Assembly: GCF_002892835.1 (NCBI RefSeq)
Contig: NZ_PJMB01000008.1
Coordinates: 124,001 to 188,000, forward strand
Length of the DNA stretch: 64,000 nt
Source of the DNA: Arthrobacter sp. AFG7.2
GTDB lineage: Bacteria > Actinomycetota > Actinomycetes > Actinomycetales > Micrococcaceae
Reading direction: 5' to 3'
Below the pieces are notes generated by a model, which saw only the letters and a program-made list of their open reading frames with translations, was not told the DNA's origin and ran no database searches. Positions 35,385 to 45,012 of the stretch are shown piece by piece (within the stretch, counting starts at the first letter, position 1; the number at the start of each line of letters is the position of its first letter). The translations under genes and the position numbers were made by a program.

Positions 35385-36455
35385 CTACTGTTTCTGCCGG
35401 CCCCTGCCCCGGCGCCGGGCTGTAGCGGCGCGGGCTATGGTCTGGGTGCCACCCTCGGTGTGCTTTGGCTGGACCGGTACTTTCCCCGGCTGGACCTGCC
35501 GCGCACCCCAGGTGCTCTTCTCATGGCCGCTGGACAAGGTGCCCAGGTCTGCCTCACGGATCGCCGCCCAGCCTGCTGCCACCAGATACACCTGGCTCAC
35601 CAGGTTAAACCAGATCAAAAGGCCGATGATGATGGCAAAGGGTGCCAGGATGGGGTTGCGGCCGGCGCCGGCCAGAAGCTCCGTGCTGAAGATTTGCAGG
35701 ACCGTGGTGCCCAGCGCTGCCAGGACGGTGCCTTCGAGGAGCGCCCTGCGGGACAGCTTCAACCCCCCGGCCAGCCGGAACATGATGAGGGCCGTCACCC
35801 AGCTGAGCACAAGGGGCACGGCAATCTTGATGGACGTGGTCAGCGGCCCCGCCACAACCTCGTCCAGCCGCAGGAAGTCCGCGACCCAGCCGGCGGCTGT
35901 CCCAAAGACCAGGGAAGCTCCTGCGCTGATCACCAGGGCAACCCCCAGAAGAATCAGGGTGCCGGCGTCGCGCAGCTTCAGCAGGACGGGATTAACCAGC
36001 GGCGGGGGCAGTTCCAGCACGCCCCGGAGCCCGTCCCGCAGGCTGGCGATCCAGCGGAGTGATGTGAAGACTGTCACGGCGGCCGCGATGGCCGCGGTCC
36101 ACCCCAGCCCGTCGGGATCCAGCAGGTCCTGCGGGTCTACCAGCCCTTCGCCGCCATTGACTTTCAAAAGCCCGGGCGCGCTCTGGGCAACGCTGCTGAT
36201 GATGGTTTCCAGCAGCGCGGGCTGGCTCCTCAGGACCAGGCCGGCGACGGAAAAGCCGGTGGCGAGGAGGCCGGTGATGGAGAAGAACATGTTGAAGCCG
36301 ATGCCGGCACTCATGAGCGGGCCGTGCTGGAGGGTGTAATGCCGAAAGGCACGCATGGGGCGAAGCGCGTTGAGGCGGGCCACCAGCCACTGCACCATGG
36401 CCATCAGGCCGCCGAGAGCTCCGCTGCCGGACCTGCGTGCTTTGTTCCACTCCAT
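35385..36455 (-). CDS. YihY/virulence factor BrkB family membrane protein
   Basis: A 356-residue inner-membrane protein with about six transmembrane segments. The family core begins FRHYTLQHGPLMSAGIGFNMFFS and ends PFAIIIGLLIWFNLVSQVYLVAAGWA. The C-terminal 60 residues are basic and Pro/Gln/Thr-rich. The ATG at 36455 avoids overlap with the gene upstream; the frame runs further but through that coding region. Function of YihY proteins is not established; an RNase BN role proposed earlier for this group is no longer accepted. Confidence 0.87.
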   Translation of the reverse strand: MEWNKARRSGSGALGGLMAMVQWLVARLNALRPMRAFRHYTLQHGPLMSAGIGFNMFFSITGLLATGFSVAGLVLRSQPALLETIISSVAQSAPGLLKVNGGEGLVDPQDLLDPDGLGWTAAIAAAVTVFTSLRWIASLRDGLRGVLELPPPLVNPVLLKLRDAGTLILLGVALVISAGASLVFGTAAGWVADFLRLDEVVAGPLTTSIKIAVPLVLSWVTALIMFRLAGGLKLSRRALLEGTVLAALGTTVLQIFSTELLAGAGRNPILAPFAIIIGLLIWFNLVSQVYLVAAGWAAIREADLGTLSSGHEKSTWGARQVQPGKVPVQPKHTEGGTQTIARAATARRRGRGRQKQ

Positions 36456-36492
36456 CCGTTTCTGGATGACCGCCAGCTTCAGGTGCGCGTGG

Positions 36493-37200
36493 TCAGTGGG
36501 AAGCGGCAGTTGTCCCGCCCGGTCCGGCTGTGTCCGCGGATCGGGTGCCGTCGTCGTCAGTTTGGGTACCAAAGTCCAGCTCTTCCCGTAGCTGCCAAAT
36601 GCCGTCAGCATCGTGCTCGTAAAGTCCCATGCTAACCACGGGGAAGGTGGCCCTGTAGTTCCTCAGCACCGTTTCGGCTTCATCGAGGCTCTCAGGCGCT
36701 ACATCATGGGCAATAGTGACGTGCGGATGGTAGGCAAACGGCAGCTCACGGTGGAGAGGGCCCTGCTGGAGCTTTTGATGCAGGACCACGCAGTCCTCAA
36801 ACCCGTCCTCCACGTTGATGAAGACCACGGGAGAAACCGGGCGGAACGTTCCGGTTCCTGCGATGGTGACGTCGAAGGGACGCTGTTCACGCGCCACCTC
36901 CCGGACATGCTCCAGGGTGGCTTCCCAGTCCCGGGTAGGTGTGGTGGTCACCAATGTGATGTGGGCCGGCACTGTGTCCGCCAGCGGGTCACCGAAGGAA
37001 GCCCGCCACCGCTGCAGTTCCGCCGCAATGTGGGGCGGGAAGCCCAGGATGACGCCCACGCTGATGTCCTCGGAACGGGACACGGGGCTAACGGCCGCAG
37101 CACGGTGGCCGGCAGGATCGCCGTGGGAACTGCCCTGCGTCCCCGCCACCCGGTGGGTGGCGCGGGAAGCTTCCCTTGCCGCGACTTTGCTGGAGGACAT
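36493..37200 (-). CDS. 2'-5' RNA ligase superfamily protein
   Basis: A 235-residue protein with the two HxTx motifs of the 2H phosphoesterase fold: HITL at about residues 81-84 and HVTI at about residue 160. These would act on cyclic 2',3'-phosphates or related RNA/nucleotide ends. The first 45 residues are low complexity. The ATG at 37200 lies 5 bases after the trpS stop, so the pair is likely cotranscribed. The precise substrate is unknown. Confidence 0.82.
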   Translation of the reverse strand: MSSSKVAAREASRATHRVAGTQGSSHGDPAGHRAAAVSPVSRSEDISVGVILGFPPHIAAELQRWRASFGDPLADTVPAHITLVTTTPTRDWEATLEHVREVAREQRPFDVTIAGTGTFRPVSPVVFINVEDGFEDCVVLHQKLQQGPLHRELPFAYHPHVTIAHDVAPESLDEAETVLRNYRATFPVVSMGLYEHDADGIWQLREELDFGTQTDDDGTRSADTAGPGGTTAASH

Positions 37201-37204
37201 GGTG

Positions 37205-38248
37205 CTAGCGGACTCCGGCAAGGCTCAGGGACGGAAGGAAGCCCATCCGCTCATACACCTGCGCCAGGGTGACAGTGGCGATCTCGCGGGCCCGCTCTGC
37301 ACCATGGGCGAGCAGCCTGTCCAACTCTGCAGGATCAGCCATAAGCTCGTTGGTCCGGTTGCGCAGGGGCGTCACGAAGTCCACCACTACTTCCGCGAGG
37401 TCCACCTTCAGGTGGCCGTACATTTTGCCCTGGTACTCGGCCTCGAGTTCAGCCACGGACTTTCCGGTCAGGGAAGAGTAGATCGTCAGCAGGTTGGAGA
37501 CGCCGGGCTTTTCTTCGGCGTCAAACCGGATTTCCGTCCCGGCATCCGTCACGGCAGACTTGATGCGCTTGGCAGCGGTCTTGGGATCCTCGAGAAGCTG
37601 GATGGCCCCGTTGGGCGATTCCCCGGTCTTGGACATTTTCGCGCTGGGGTTCTGCAGATCGTAGATCTTTGCGCTTTCCTTGACGATGGTCGCTTCGGGG
37701 ACCGTGAAGGTGGGTCCAAACCTCGTGTTGAAGCGCTGGGCCAGGTTCCGGGTGAGCTCCAGGTGTTGGCGCTGGTCCTCCCCCACAGGCACCAGGTCGG
37801 TCTGGTAAAGCAGGATGTCCGCGGCCATGAGGGTGGGGTAGGCAAAAAGGCCCAGGGTTGCCGCGTCAGCGCCGGACTTCTGCGTCTTGTCCTTGAACTG
37901 GGTCATGCGTGAAGCTTCGCCAAAGCCGGTGATGCAGTTCAATGCCCAGGCCAGCTGGGCGTGCTCGGGAACGTGGGACTGGACAAAGAAGATGCTCTTG
38001 TCAGGGTCGATGCCCGCCGCAATGTACTGCGCTGCCACGATCCGGGTGCGCCTGGCCAGCTCGGCAGGATCAAAGTCCACGGTGATGGCGTGCAGGTCCG
38101 GAATGAAGAAGACTGCATCGTACTGCGCCTGCATGTCCACCCAGTTGCGCACGGCACCGATGTAGTTGCCGAGGTGCAGGGAATCAGCAGTGGGCTTTGC
38201 ACCGGAGAGGATGCGCTTCTTGGCGGCCGGCGAAGTAGGGCTGGTCAT
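37205..38248 (-). CDS. trpS: Tryptophanyl-tRNA synthetase
   Basis: A 347-residue class I aminoacyl-tRNA synthetase charging tRNA-Trp. The HIGH-type motif is HLGNYIGAV near residue 25, and the KMSKS-type loop is [12 protein letters not shown] near residue 205. Length and the [16 protein letters not shown] start are standard for bacterial TrpRS. It follows the exonuclease III gene by 19 bases on the minus strand. Confidence 0.97.
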   Translation of the reverse strand: MTSPTSPAAKKRILSGAKPTADSLHLGNYIGAVRNWVDMQAQYDAVFFIPDLHAITVDFDPAELARRTRIVAAQYIAAGIDPDKSIFFVQSHVPEHAQLAWALNCITGFGEASRMTQFKDKTQKSGADAATLGLFAYPTLMAADILLYQTDLVPVGEDQRQHLELTRNLAQRFNTRFGPTFTVPEATIVKESAKIYDLQNPSAKMSKTGESPNGAIQLLEDPKTAAKRIKSAVTDAGTEIRFDAEEKPGVSNLLTIYSSLTGKSVAELEAEYQGKMYGHLKVDLAEVVVDFVTPLRNRTNELMADPAELDRLLAHGAERAREIATVTLAQVYERMGFLPSLSLAGVR

Positions 38249-38267
38249 GGGGAGGAAACCTTCGGGC

Positions 38268-39101
38268 TCAGAGCTGGTAATCCACTACCAGCGGTGCATG
38301 GTCGGAGAAACGGGTGTCCCACGAGGCTGCGCGGTCCACAACGGCAGAGATGGCAGACGCAGCCAGGGCCGGGGTAGCCAGGTGGTAGTCGATGCGCCAG
38401 CCGGTGTCATTATCAAAGGCCTTGCCGCGCTGGGACCACCACGTGTAGGGCCCGTCAACCTGGCCCGCGAGGTTCCGGTGCACATCGTGCCAGCCGATCT
38501 CCTCGCCCAAGAACCTGTCAAAGTACGCCCGTTCTTCCGGCAGGTGGCCGGCCTTCTTGACGTTGCCCTTCGAGTTCCGGATGTCCAGGGGTGTGTGGGC
38601 CACGTTAAGATCCCCCACCACGAGGGCGTGGTCGCTGTGCTTGGTCAGCTCGGGGAGCCTGGTGCTCATGACGTCGAGGAAGCGGTATTTGTCGTCCTGC
38701 TTGGGCGTACCGACTTCGCCGGAGTGGACGTAGGCGCTTGCAACCGTGAGCTGGACAGCATGTCCGGACGCATCAGGGAAACGGAAATCTGCCTCCACCC
38801 AGCGGCCTGCCGTGGAAAAGTAGTCATCACCAATGCCGTCCCGGGTTGCCAGTGGTTCCTCACGGGAAGCTATTGCGACGCCGGCGCGGCCTTTTGCTTC
38901 GGCCTCGGCATGCAGGATGTGCCAGCCTTCGCCCAGCAGCTGCCGGACGATTGCGTCCGGGGCGCGGACCTCCTGCAGGCAGAGGATGTCCACTTCGCGC
39001 GGCTCAAGCCAGGCCGCCATGCCGTTTTTGTAGGCAGCCCGGAGGCCGTTCACATTAACGGATGCGATGCGAAGGTGGTCCTTCTTCAATGCCGAGATCA
39101 C
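38268..39101 (-). CDS. xth: Exodeoxyribonuclease III
   Basis: A 277-residue Mg-dependent AP endonuclease/3'-5' exonuclease of the ExoIII family for base-excision repair. Catalytic motifs: [16 protein letters not shown] (metal Glu), [12 protein letters not shown] and the C-terminal [15 protein letters not shown] at 39101 is chosen because GGAG lies 5 bases upstream; the frame extends 15 residues further, overlapping the end of the neighbouring gene. Confidence 0.94.
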   Translation of the reverse strand: MISALKKDHLRIASVNVNGLRAAYKNGMAAWLEPREVDILCLQEVRAPDAIVRQLLGEGWHILHAEAEAKGRAGVAIASREEPLATRDGIGDDYFSTAGRWVEADFRFPDASGHAVQLTVASAYVHSGEVGTPKQDDKYRFLDVMSTRLPELTKHSDHALVVGDLNVAHTPLDIRNSKGNVKKAGHLPEERAYFDRFLGEEIGWHDVHRNLAGQVDGPYTWWSQRGKAFDNDTGWRIDYHLATPALAASAISAVVDRAASWDTRFSDHAPLVVDYQL

Positions 39102-39111
39102 CCGCTCCACT

Positions 39112-39672
39112 CTAGTCGATGATGGTTCCGGTAACCGGCTCTCCACTGCCGCCCGAAGACTTGATCATGTCCCTGGCGTTCGTGGCTGTGATCTCAATGG
39201 TTTCGAGGGCACGGTTGATCGTGTCCTGGTTGGCAGCGGCACCCTTGGCGCGCTCCTCCTCCACCACACGGACCTGCACCTGGACAATCTTGAAGGAGTG
39301 GTCCAGCTTCAGGTCGCGGACTTCCTCAGCCTGGCTGCGTTCACCAACAACCCGGGTTCCTCCCTGGTCAGCGGCCGTGTACGGGCCGCGGCCCGCAGCC
39401 GTGGTGAAGGCATTGTGGGCTTCGTTCAGCTTTGCGCCGGCCTTCTTTGCGGCCTTCTGGATGCTGAACACCACGAAGCAGGCGAGTGCCAGCCAGAAGG
39501 CGGCAATGACGGCAACAACCCATCCCACCACGTCGTTCTGGTTGGCCGCGAAGATCACGGCCACCACAAACGCCGTCACGAGGACCATCAGTCCCGGCCC
39601 GCTGATTCGGAACATGGAGAATCCGCCCCGGGCGGGTTTGGAGGATGACCTGGAGCTGCCCAAAGATTGCAT
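39112..39672 (-). CDS. Hypothetical membrane protein (two TM helices plus helical domain)
   Basis: A 186-residue protein I do not recognise. Two hydrophobic segments at about 25-45 and 50-70 are joined by a short loop. A mostly polar, alpha-helical C-terminal part of about 110 residues includes a heptad-like stretch (KIVQVQVRVVEEERAKGAAANQ region). It ends 11 bases before the exonuclease III start and is likely cotranscribed with it and trpS. No function can be assigned. Confidence 0.75.
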   Translation of the reverse strand: MQSLGSSRSSSKPARGGFSMFRISGPGLMVLVTAFVVAVIFAANQNDVVGWVVAVIAAFWLALACFVVFSIQKAAKKAGAKLNEAHNAFTTAAGRGPYTAADQGGTRVVGERSQAEEVRDLKLDHSFKIVQVQVRVVEEERAKGAAANQDTINRALETIEITATNARDMIKSSGGSGEPVTGTIID

Positions 39673-39734
39673 GCACCTATTGTCTCAAATGGCCGGGTAT
39701 GCTTCCGCCGCCTTCCACCCCGGGCGAACACCTC

Positions 39735-40568
39735 CTACTTCAGGAAGAGTTGGCGCAGCCGCACCGTGGTGAGCAGCATGCCGACGGCGGTCATCACCAG
39801 GAAGTAACCGATATGGACGGGGGTGGCAGCAGTAAACGTGCCAACGCTGATCTGGCGCAGCAGTTCCACCCCGTGCCACAGGGGCATGGCCTGGATAAGC
39901 CACTGGATGGCCTGCGGGTAAACGCTCAGCGGGTAGAACGTGGCGCTGAACAGGAACATGGGCAGCATGATGAAGTTGATCCAGTCCATCTGCTGGAAGG
40001 TCTTCAGGAAGCTGGTGATCCCCATCCCGATGCTGGCAAAACCAAAGGCAATCAGGACGGAGGCCGGAACCATCAGCAGCGCCCACGGTGTGGTGATCAG
40101 GCCCATAACGCCCATCACGGCCGTGAACCCCATGGCGTAGAGCAGCCCGCGCAACAGCGCCAGGAAGATCTCCCCGAGGGCAACATCCAGCGGACCCAGC
40201 GACGTGTACAGCATGCCCTGGTAGAGCTTGGCGAAGTTCATCTTGAAGAACACGTTCCACGTCGAGTCGTAGACCGCGCCATTCATCGCCGAAACGGCCA
40301 ACAGCGCCGGAGCGATGTAGGCCGCGTAGCTGATCTCTCCGCCTCCGGGCCCCTCCACCGGCCCCACGATGGCACCGAGCCCCACTCCCATGGAGATCAG
40401 GAACAGGACCGGTTCAAAGAAGCCGGACAGCATCACCAGCCAGTTGCTGCTCTTCGTGGCCAGCAGTCCACGGGCTATCACTGCCCTCGCGTTGCGGGAA
40501 TACAGCGGCCCGAAGGTCCTGTTGCGCGCCCGGTCCGTCGCACCCGTAACGGGCAGCCCGGCGCTCAT
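39735..40568 (-). CDS. ABC-2 type exporter permease (second)
   Basis: A 277-residue NodJ/DrrB-type ABC-2 permease with six hydrophobic segments. The conserved stretch FGFASIGMGITSFLKTFQQMD and NFIMLPMFLFSATFYPL marks the family. The start overlaps the first permease (ATGA). Together with the upstream permease and ATPase it forms a probable drug, lipid or polysaccharide exporter; the substrate is unknown. Confidence 0.9.
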   Translation of the reverse strand: MSAGLPVTGATDRARNRTFGPLYSRNARAVIARGLLATKSSNWLVMLSGFFEPVLFLISMGVGLGAIVGPVEGPGGGEISYAAYIAPALLAVSAMNGAVYDSTWNVFFKMNFAKLYQGMLYTSLGPLDVALGEIFLALLRGLLYAMGFTAVMGVMGLITTPWALLMVPASVLIAFGFASIGMGITSFLKTFQQMDWINFIMLPMFLFSATFYPLSVYPQAIQWLIQAMPLWHGVELLRQISVGTFTAATPVHIGYFLVMTAVGMLLTTVRLRQLFLK

Positions 40569-41410
40569 CGGGCCATCCTTGCCGCGAACTGCCGGCGCGT
40601 CAGGAACCAGCCCAGCACCGCGAACCCCACCAGCACTGCCACGTGCAGGACGGTCAGCAGCGGCGGTTCCTGGTACCCATAGCTGAACACCCGGCCCAGC
40701 TCCGTACCGTGCCAGATGGGTGAAATCCAGCCGATCCAGCGGACCGCGAGCGGAAGGCTGTCCAGGGGAAAGAACGTGCCGGAGAACAGGAACAGCGGCA
40801 TCACGATGAACCGCATCACCAGGGCGAACTGGCCCTTGTCCTCGGTAATGGACGCGGAGTACGCCATCAGCGGCAGGCCGAAGGACAGCCCTGCGAGCGT
40901 TGCAACGAGGATGGTGACCCAACCCCAGCCGCCGGGCGCGGCGCCGAACAGGGCAACAGCCGCGAAGTACACCGCGGACTGCAGCAGGAACCGCAGCGTC
41001 ACGGCCATGACTTGTCCCGCTGCGATCTGCTGCGGGGTCAGCGGCGAGGCGTGGGGCCCGTAGTAGGTCCGGCGCCATTTGAAGCCGTCCATCACAGGGA
41101 AAGTGAATTCGTTCGCGGCGGTCATGACGGCAGCGGAAACCAGCAGCGCCGGAGCCACGAAGGTCACATAGCCCACTCCCCCGAAGGCTCCCCCGCCCTG
41201 CGCGTCAACCAGGGCAGCCAGGCCCACGCCCATGGCAAACAGGTAGGCCACCGGGTGGCCCACGCTGTACATGATGATGGACCAGCTGTACCCCTTCATC
41301 ACCCGGAGCACCTGCTCGGCGTAATAGAAAGCGCCCCAGCGCTTCGCCTTGGCGGCCGCTGTTTCCGCGCTGTGTGCCCGCAACGCCTCTGTGGCCGGCC
41401 GCTCAGTCAA
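40565..41410 (-). CDS. ABC-2 type exporter permease (first)
   Basis: A 281-residue ABC-2 permease, NodJ-like, with about six hydrophobic segments and the motif MRFIVMPLFLFSGTFFPL. It overlaps the ATPase stop by 8 bases. Having two distinct permeases suggests a heterodimeric channel. Confidence 0.9.
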   Translation of the reverse strand: MTERPATEALRAHSAETAAAKAKRWGAFYYAEQVLRVMKGYSWSIIMYSVGHPVAYLFAMGVGLAALVDAQGGGAFGGVGYVTFVAPALLVSAAVMTAANEFTFPVMDGFKWRRTYYGPHASPLTPQQIAAGQVMAVTLRFLLQSAVYFAAVALFGAAPGGWGWVTILVATLAGLSFGLPLMAYSASITEDKGQFALVMRFIVMPLFLFSGTFFPLDSLPLAVRWIGWISPIWHGTELGRVFSYGYQEPPLLTVLHVAVLVGFAVLGWFLTRRQFAARMAR

Positions 41411-42386
41411 CGAGGCTCCTGCCCGTCAGCCGGAGGAACACGTCTTCAAGCGAGGACCTGCGGACCAGTGACGTCAGCGGCCGCAGGCCGCGGGAAGCCA
41501 CCTTCTCAAGGGCGCCTTCGCCGTCGTGCGCGTAGATCAGCACCCGGTCCGGCAGGACCTCCAGGCGCTCCCCGATGCCGTCCAGTTCGGAGGAGATGGT
41601 GGCGTTCCGTGCGGAACCGAACCGCAGCTCAACCACTTCCCGTGTGGAATGCTCGCGGATCAGCTGGGCCGGAGACCCTTCGGCCATGATGCGGCCCTTG
41701 TCCACTACCACGAGCCGGTCGCACAGCTGCTCGGCTTCGTCCATGTAATGAGTGGTCAGGATCAGCGTGACGCCCTGTTCCTTGAGCCGGAAGAGCCTGT
41801 CCCAGAGGATGTGCCGGGCCTGCGGGTCCAGCCCGGTGGTGGGCTCGTCCAGGAGAAGGATCCGCGGTTCGTTGATCAGCGAGCGGGCGATGGTCAGCCG
41901 CCGCTTCATGCCGCCGGACAGCGCATCAACCTTCGATGTTGCCTTGTCCGTCAGCTGGGCAAACTCCAGCAGTTCATCGGCCTTCGGCTTCAGGTAGCTC
42001 ATGGGCAGCCCGAAGTACCGGCCGTAGACCAGGAGGTTGTCCCGCACCCGCAGTTCTTCGTCCAGGTTGTCCTGCTGGGGAACCACGCCCAGGTGGGCGC
42101 GCACCTCCGGGCCGTGCGTGTCCGGGTCCAGGCCCATGATCTGCAGGCTGCCTGAAGTACGGCGGGTCACTCCGCCGATCATTTTCATGGTGGTCGATTT
42201 GCCTGCGCCGTTCGGCCCCAGCAGGCCGAACGCTTCGCCCGCGGGGACGCTGAACGAGATGCCGTCGACGGCGGCAATGTCACCATAGGTCTTGGTCAGG
42301 TTTTCTGCCGTGATGACAATACGCCGGGCTTCGGTGTGGGGCTCTTCGGCTGGCTGGACGGCGCCTGGTGCGGCGCTTGAGGACAC
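41403..42386 (-). CDS. ABC exporter ATP-binding protein (NodI/DrrA-like)
   Basis: A roughly 327-residue ABC ATPase with [31 protein letters not shown] and LTTHYMDEAE, and a C-terminal DrrA-type extension of about 90 residues ending EDVFLRLTGR. The first 20-25 residues are weakly defined: GTG at 42386 is chosen, with GGAGG 18 bases upstream, and GTG at 42404 is another option. It is the first gene of the three-gene exporter operon. Confidence 0.88.
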   Translation of the reverse strand: MSSSAAPGAVQPAEEPHTEARRIVITAENLTKTYGDIAAVDGISFSVPAGEAFGLLGPNGAGKSTTMKMIGGVTRRTSGSLQIMGLDPDTHGPEVRAHLGVVPQQDNLDEELRVRDNLLVYGRYFGLPMSYLKPKADELLEFAQLTDKATSKVDALSGGMKRRLTIARSLINEPRILLLDEPTTGLDPQARHILWDRLFRLKEQGVTLILTTHYMDEAEQLCDRLVVVDKGRIMAEGSPAQLIREHSTREVVELRFGSARNATISSELDGIGERLEVLPDRVLIYAHDGEGALEKVASRGLRPLTSLVRRSSLEDVFLRLTGRSLVD

Positions 42387-42470
42387 GGTGGCTTTGTTGT
42401 GCACCCTCCGCAGACTAGTGGAGCGGGCGGGCAGGTGGAAGGGGACTGCCCGTTCACTGCACAAAAGCCT

Positions 42471-42512
42471 GACGGCGGCCCGCCCCTTGTGCGCAAGGTG
42501 CGGGCCGCCGTC
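42471..42512 (-). terminator. Terminator after folD
   Basis: GACGGCGGCCCGC (42471-42483) pairs with GCGGGCCGCCGTC (42500-42512), with an inner CCTTG/CAAGG stem. On the minus strand it is followed by AGGCTTTTG. It separates folD from the exporter operon. Confidence 0.82.
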
Positions 42513-42530
42513 GGGCGTGAAAAAAGGAAA

Positions 42531-43436
42531 CTACTGTGTGGCTGCCGCTTTGCGTTCGGCGGCTTCCACCACATTGGTCATCAACAGTGCGACGGTCATG
42601 GGACCCACGCCGCCGGGGTTTGGTGAAATCCAGCCGGCTACCTCCGCAGCGGCCGGTTCAATGTCGCCGTGTACCTTGCTCTTGCCCGTTTCGGGGTCAG
42701 TTTCCCGGGTGACGCCGACGTCTAGCAGGGCGGCGCCCGGCTTCACGTCCGCAGCCTTAACAATGTGCTTGACGCCTGCGGCGCCCACAATGACGTCAGC
42801 CTGCCGCAGCAGCTCCGACATGTTCGTGGTGCCGGTATGGGTCAGTGTGACCGTGGCGTTGACCTCGCGCCGCGTCAGCAGCAGCCCGATGGACCGGCCG
42901 ATGGTCACGCCGCGGCCCACCACCACTACATGCTTGCCCTTGAGGTCGTAGCCGTTGCGCACCAGCAGCTCGATGACGCCGCGGGGTGTGCACGGCAGGG
43001 GCGAGGTGATTTCACCGTTGACGTTGAGCACCAGCCGGCCGAGGTTGGTGGGGTGCAGGCCGTCCGCATCCTTGTCCGGGTCGATGCGTTCCAGGATGGC
43101 GTCAGTGTCCAGGTGCTTGGGGAGCGGCAGCTGGACGATGTAGCCGTGGCAGGCGGGGTCCGCATTGAGTTCATCAATGAGTGCTTCGACCTGTTCCTGC
43201 GTGGCATCCGCCGGAAGCTCACGCTGCATGGAGTTCATTCCGATCTCCACCGACTGCTTGTGCTTCATGGACACATACAGCTGGGACGCGGGGTCCGCGC
43301 CCACCAGCACGGTGGCAATGCCGGGAGTGACGCCCTTGGCCTTAAGTTCGGCCACGCGTTCCTTCAGCTCCGACTTGATGGCCGCAGCGGCTGCCTTGCC
43401 GTCAAGGATTCTTGCGGTCTGGGTGGTTTCAGTCAT
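42531..43436 (-). CDS. folD: Bifunctional methylene-THF dehydrogenase / methenyl-THF cyclohydrolase
   Basis: A 301-residue cytoplasmic enzyme interconverting 5,10-methylene-THF, methenyl-THF and 10-formyl-THF. Active-site [13 protein letters not shown] with catalytic Lys, QLPLPKHLD, and the NADP segment [17 protein letters not shown] with [17 protein letters not shown] near the C-terminus are diagnostic. It begins 4 bases after the glyA stop, so both belong to one operon. Confidence 0.97.
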   Translation of the reverse strand: MTETTQTARILDGKAAAAAIKSELKERVAELKAKGVTPGIATVLVGADPASQLYVSMKHKQSVEIGMNSMQRELPADATQEQVEALIDELNADPACHGYIVQLPLPKHLDTDAILERIDPDKDADGLHPTNLGRLVLNVNGEITSPLPCTPRGVIELLVRNGYDLKGKHVVVVGRGVTIGRSIGLLLTRREVNATVTLTHTGTTNMSELLRQADVIVGAAGVKHIVKAADVKPGAALLDVGVTRETDPETGKSKVHGDIEPAAAEVAGWISPNPGGVGPMTVALLMTNVVEAAERKAAATQ

Positions 43437-43440
43437 CGGA

Positions 43441-44739
43441 TCACCACTGCTCGTGCTGCGGGTACAGGGGGAAGTCGGCCGCGAGCTTGTCTACGCGGGC
43501 CTGGAGCGCCTCAACGTCGGCGCTGTTGCCGGCCTTCAGCGCGGTGGCAATGATTTCGGCCACCTCGGTGAACTCGTTGGCGCCGAAGCCGCGGGTGGCC
43601 AGTGCAGGGGTGCCGATGCGCAGCCCTGAGGTGACCATCGGCGGACGGGGGTCGAACGGGACGGCGTTGCGGTTGACCGTGATGCCCACGGAGTGGAGCA
43701 GGTCTTCTGCCTGCTGGCCGTCCAGCTGGGAGTTGCGCAGGTCAACCAGGACCAGGTGCACGTCGGTGCCGCCGGTGAGCACGGACACGCCGGCTTCGGC
43801 GACGTCGGCCTGGTTGAGGCGATCAGCGATGATCCTTGCGCCTTCCAGGACACGCTCCTGGCGCTCCTTGAATTCCTCGGTTCCGGCGATCTTGAAGGCC
43901 ACGGCCTTGGCGGCGATGACGTGCATCAGCGGCCCGCCCTGCTGTCCGGGGAAGACATTGGAGTTGAGCTTCTTGGCCCACTCCTGCTTTGCCAGGATCA
44001 CACCGGAGCGCGGACCGGCCAGGGTCTTGTGCACGGTGGAGGTGACGACGTCGGAATGCGGAACCGGGCTCGGGTGCAGTCCGGCGGCCACCAGGCCGGC
44101 GAAGTGCGCCATATCGGTCCAGAGCAGTGCGCCCACCTCGTCCGCGATGGAGCGGAAGGCGGCAAAGTCCAGGTGGCGCGGGTAGGCGGACCAGCCGGCG
44201 ATGATTACCTGGGGCTTTTCGGCGATGGCCTGCTCGCGGAGCTTGTCCATGTCGACGCGGAAGTTGTCTTCCTCCACCTGGTAGGCAGCCACGTTGTACA
44301 GCTTGCCGGAAAAGTTCAGCTTCATGCCGTGGGTCAGGTGGCCGCCGTGGGCGAGGGACAGGCCGAGGATTTTGTCACCGGGGGTGATCATGGCGGACAG
44401 CGCCGCGGCGTTGGCCTGGGCGCCGGAGTGCGGCTGAACGTTGGCGTACTCGGCGCCGAAGAGAGCCTTGACGCGGTCGATGGCCAACTGCTCGGCAACG
44501 TCGACATATTCGCAGCCGCCGTAGTAGCGGCGGCCCGGGTAGCCCTCGGCGTACTTGTTGGTGAGGACGGAGCCCTGCGCTTCCATGACGGCGCGGGGAG
44601 CGAAGTTCTCGGAGGCGATCATTTCCAGGGTGCCCCGCTGGCGGCCGAGTTCCTGATCCAGGACGGCGGCGATTTCGGGGTCAAGCTCAGCCAGCGGCTG
44701 GTTGCTGACGGCGGTTGTTGAGGTGGCTGTAGTAGTCAC
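43441..44739 (-). CDS. glyA: Serine hydroxymethyltransferase
   Basis: A 432-residue PLP enzyme converting serine and THF to glycine and methylene-THF. The PLP lysine is in [11 protein letters not shown]; the N-terminal [18 protein letters not shown] and [15 protein letters not shown] motifs are standard. folD follows 4 bases on, so methylene-THF is passed straight to folate interconversion. The 273 bases between it and divergent purU must hold both promoters; I found no riboswitch there. Confidence 0.97.
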   Translation of the reverse strand: MTTTATSTTAVSNQPLAELDPEIAAVLDQELGRQRGTLEMIASENFAPRAVMEAQGSVLTNKYAEGYPGRRYYGGCEYVDVAEQLAIDRVKALFGAEYANVQPHSGAQANAAALSAMITPGDKILGLSLAHGGHLTHGMKLNFSGKLYNVAAYQVEEDNFRVDMDKLREQAIAEKPQVIIAGWSAYPRHLDFAAFRSIADEVGALLWTDMAHFAGLVAAGLHPSPVPHSDVVTSTVHKTLAGPRSGVILAKQEWAKKLNSNVFPGQQGGPLMHVIAAKAVAFKIAGTEEFKERQERVLEGARIIADRLNQADVAEAGVSVLTGGTDVHLVLVDLRNSQLDGQQAEDLLHSVGITVNRNAVPFDPRPPMVTSGLRIGTPALATRGFGANEFTEVAEIIATALKAGNSADVEALQARVDKLAADFPLYPQHEQW

Positions 44740-45012
44740 GAAGAACTCCTGGCTAGGGATACGGGCACTGCTTAGGTCAGGCTACCGGCTGACGCAACTT
44801 CGCACCCCCATGTGACGGGACGTGAAAGAGCGGCAGGCACTGCTCTGCTGGCGCAGGTGCAGCCCCAATTCCGGCAAGACATGACCCTCGGCCCAGGCGT
44901 ACGATCCGTGGTCTTCGTGATTGCCGCTCCCTGGTGGTTAGCCACCCAACGCCAGTTGCGACCCCACCAGCCTACCAAATCCCAGGTCCGCTGCGCGGGT
45001 ACCCTTGTAGGC
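44740..45012. other. Divergent intergenic region between glyA and purU
   Basis: 273 bases without a gene. It must contain both promoters, but no clear -35/-10 pair or known riboswitch core was seen on either strand; in particular the glycine riboswitch core (terminal CTCTCAGG-type segment) is absent. An open frame runs through it into purU but shows no family resemblance. Confidence 0.5.

Noticed and set aside
44740..45012. Possible glycine or folate riboswitch upstream of glyA
   Set aside because: No aptamer core was found on either strand; only ordinary GC-rich sequence with weak promoter-like boxes.
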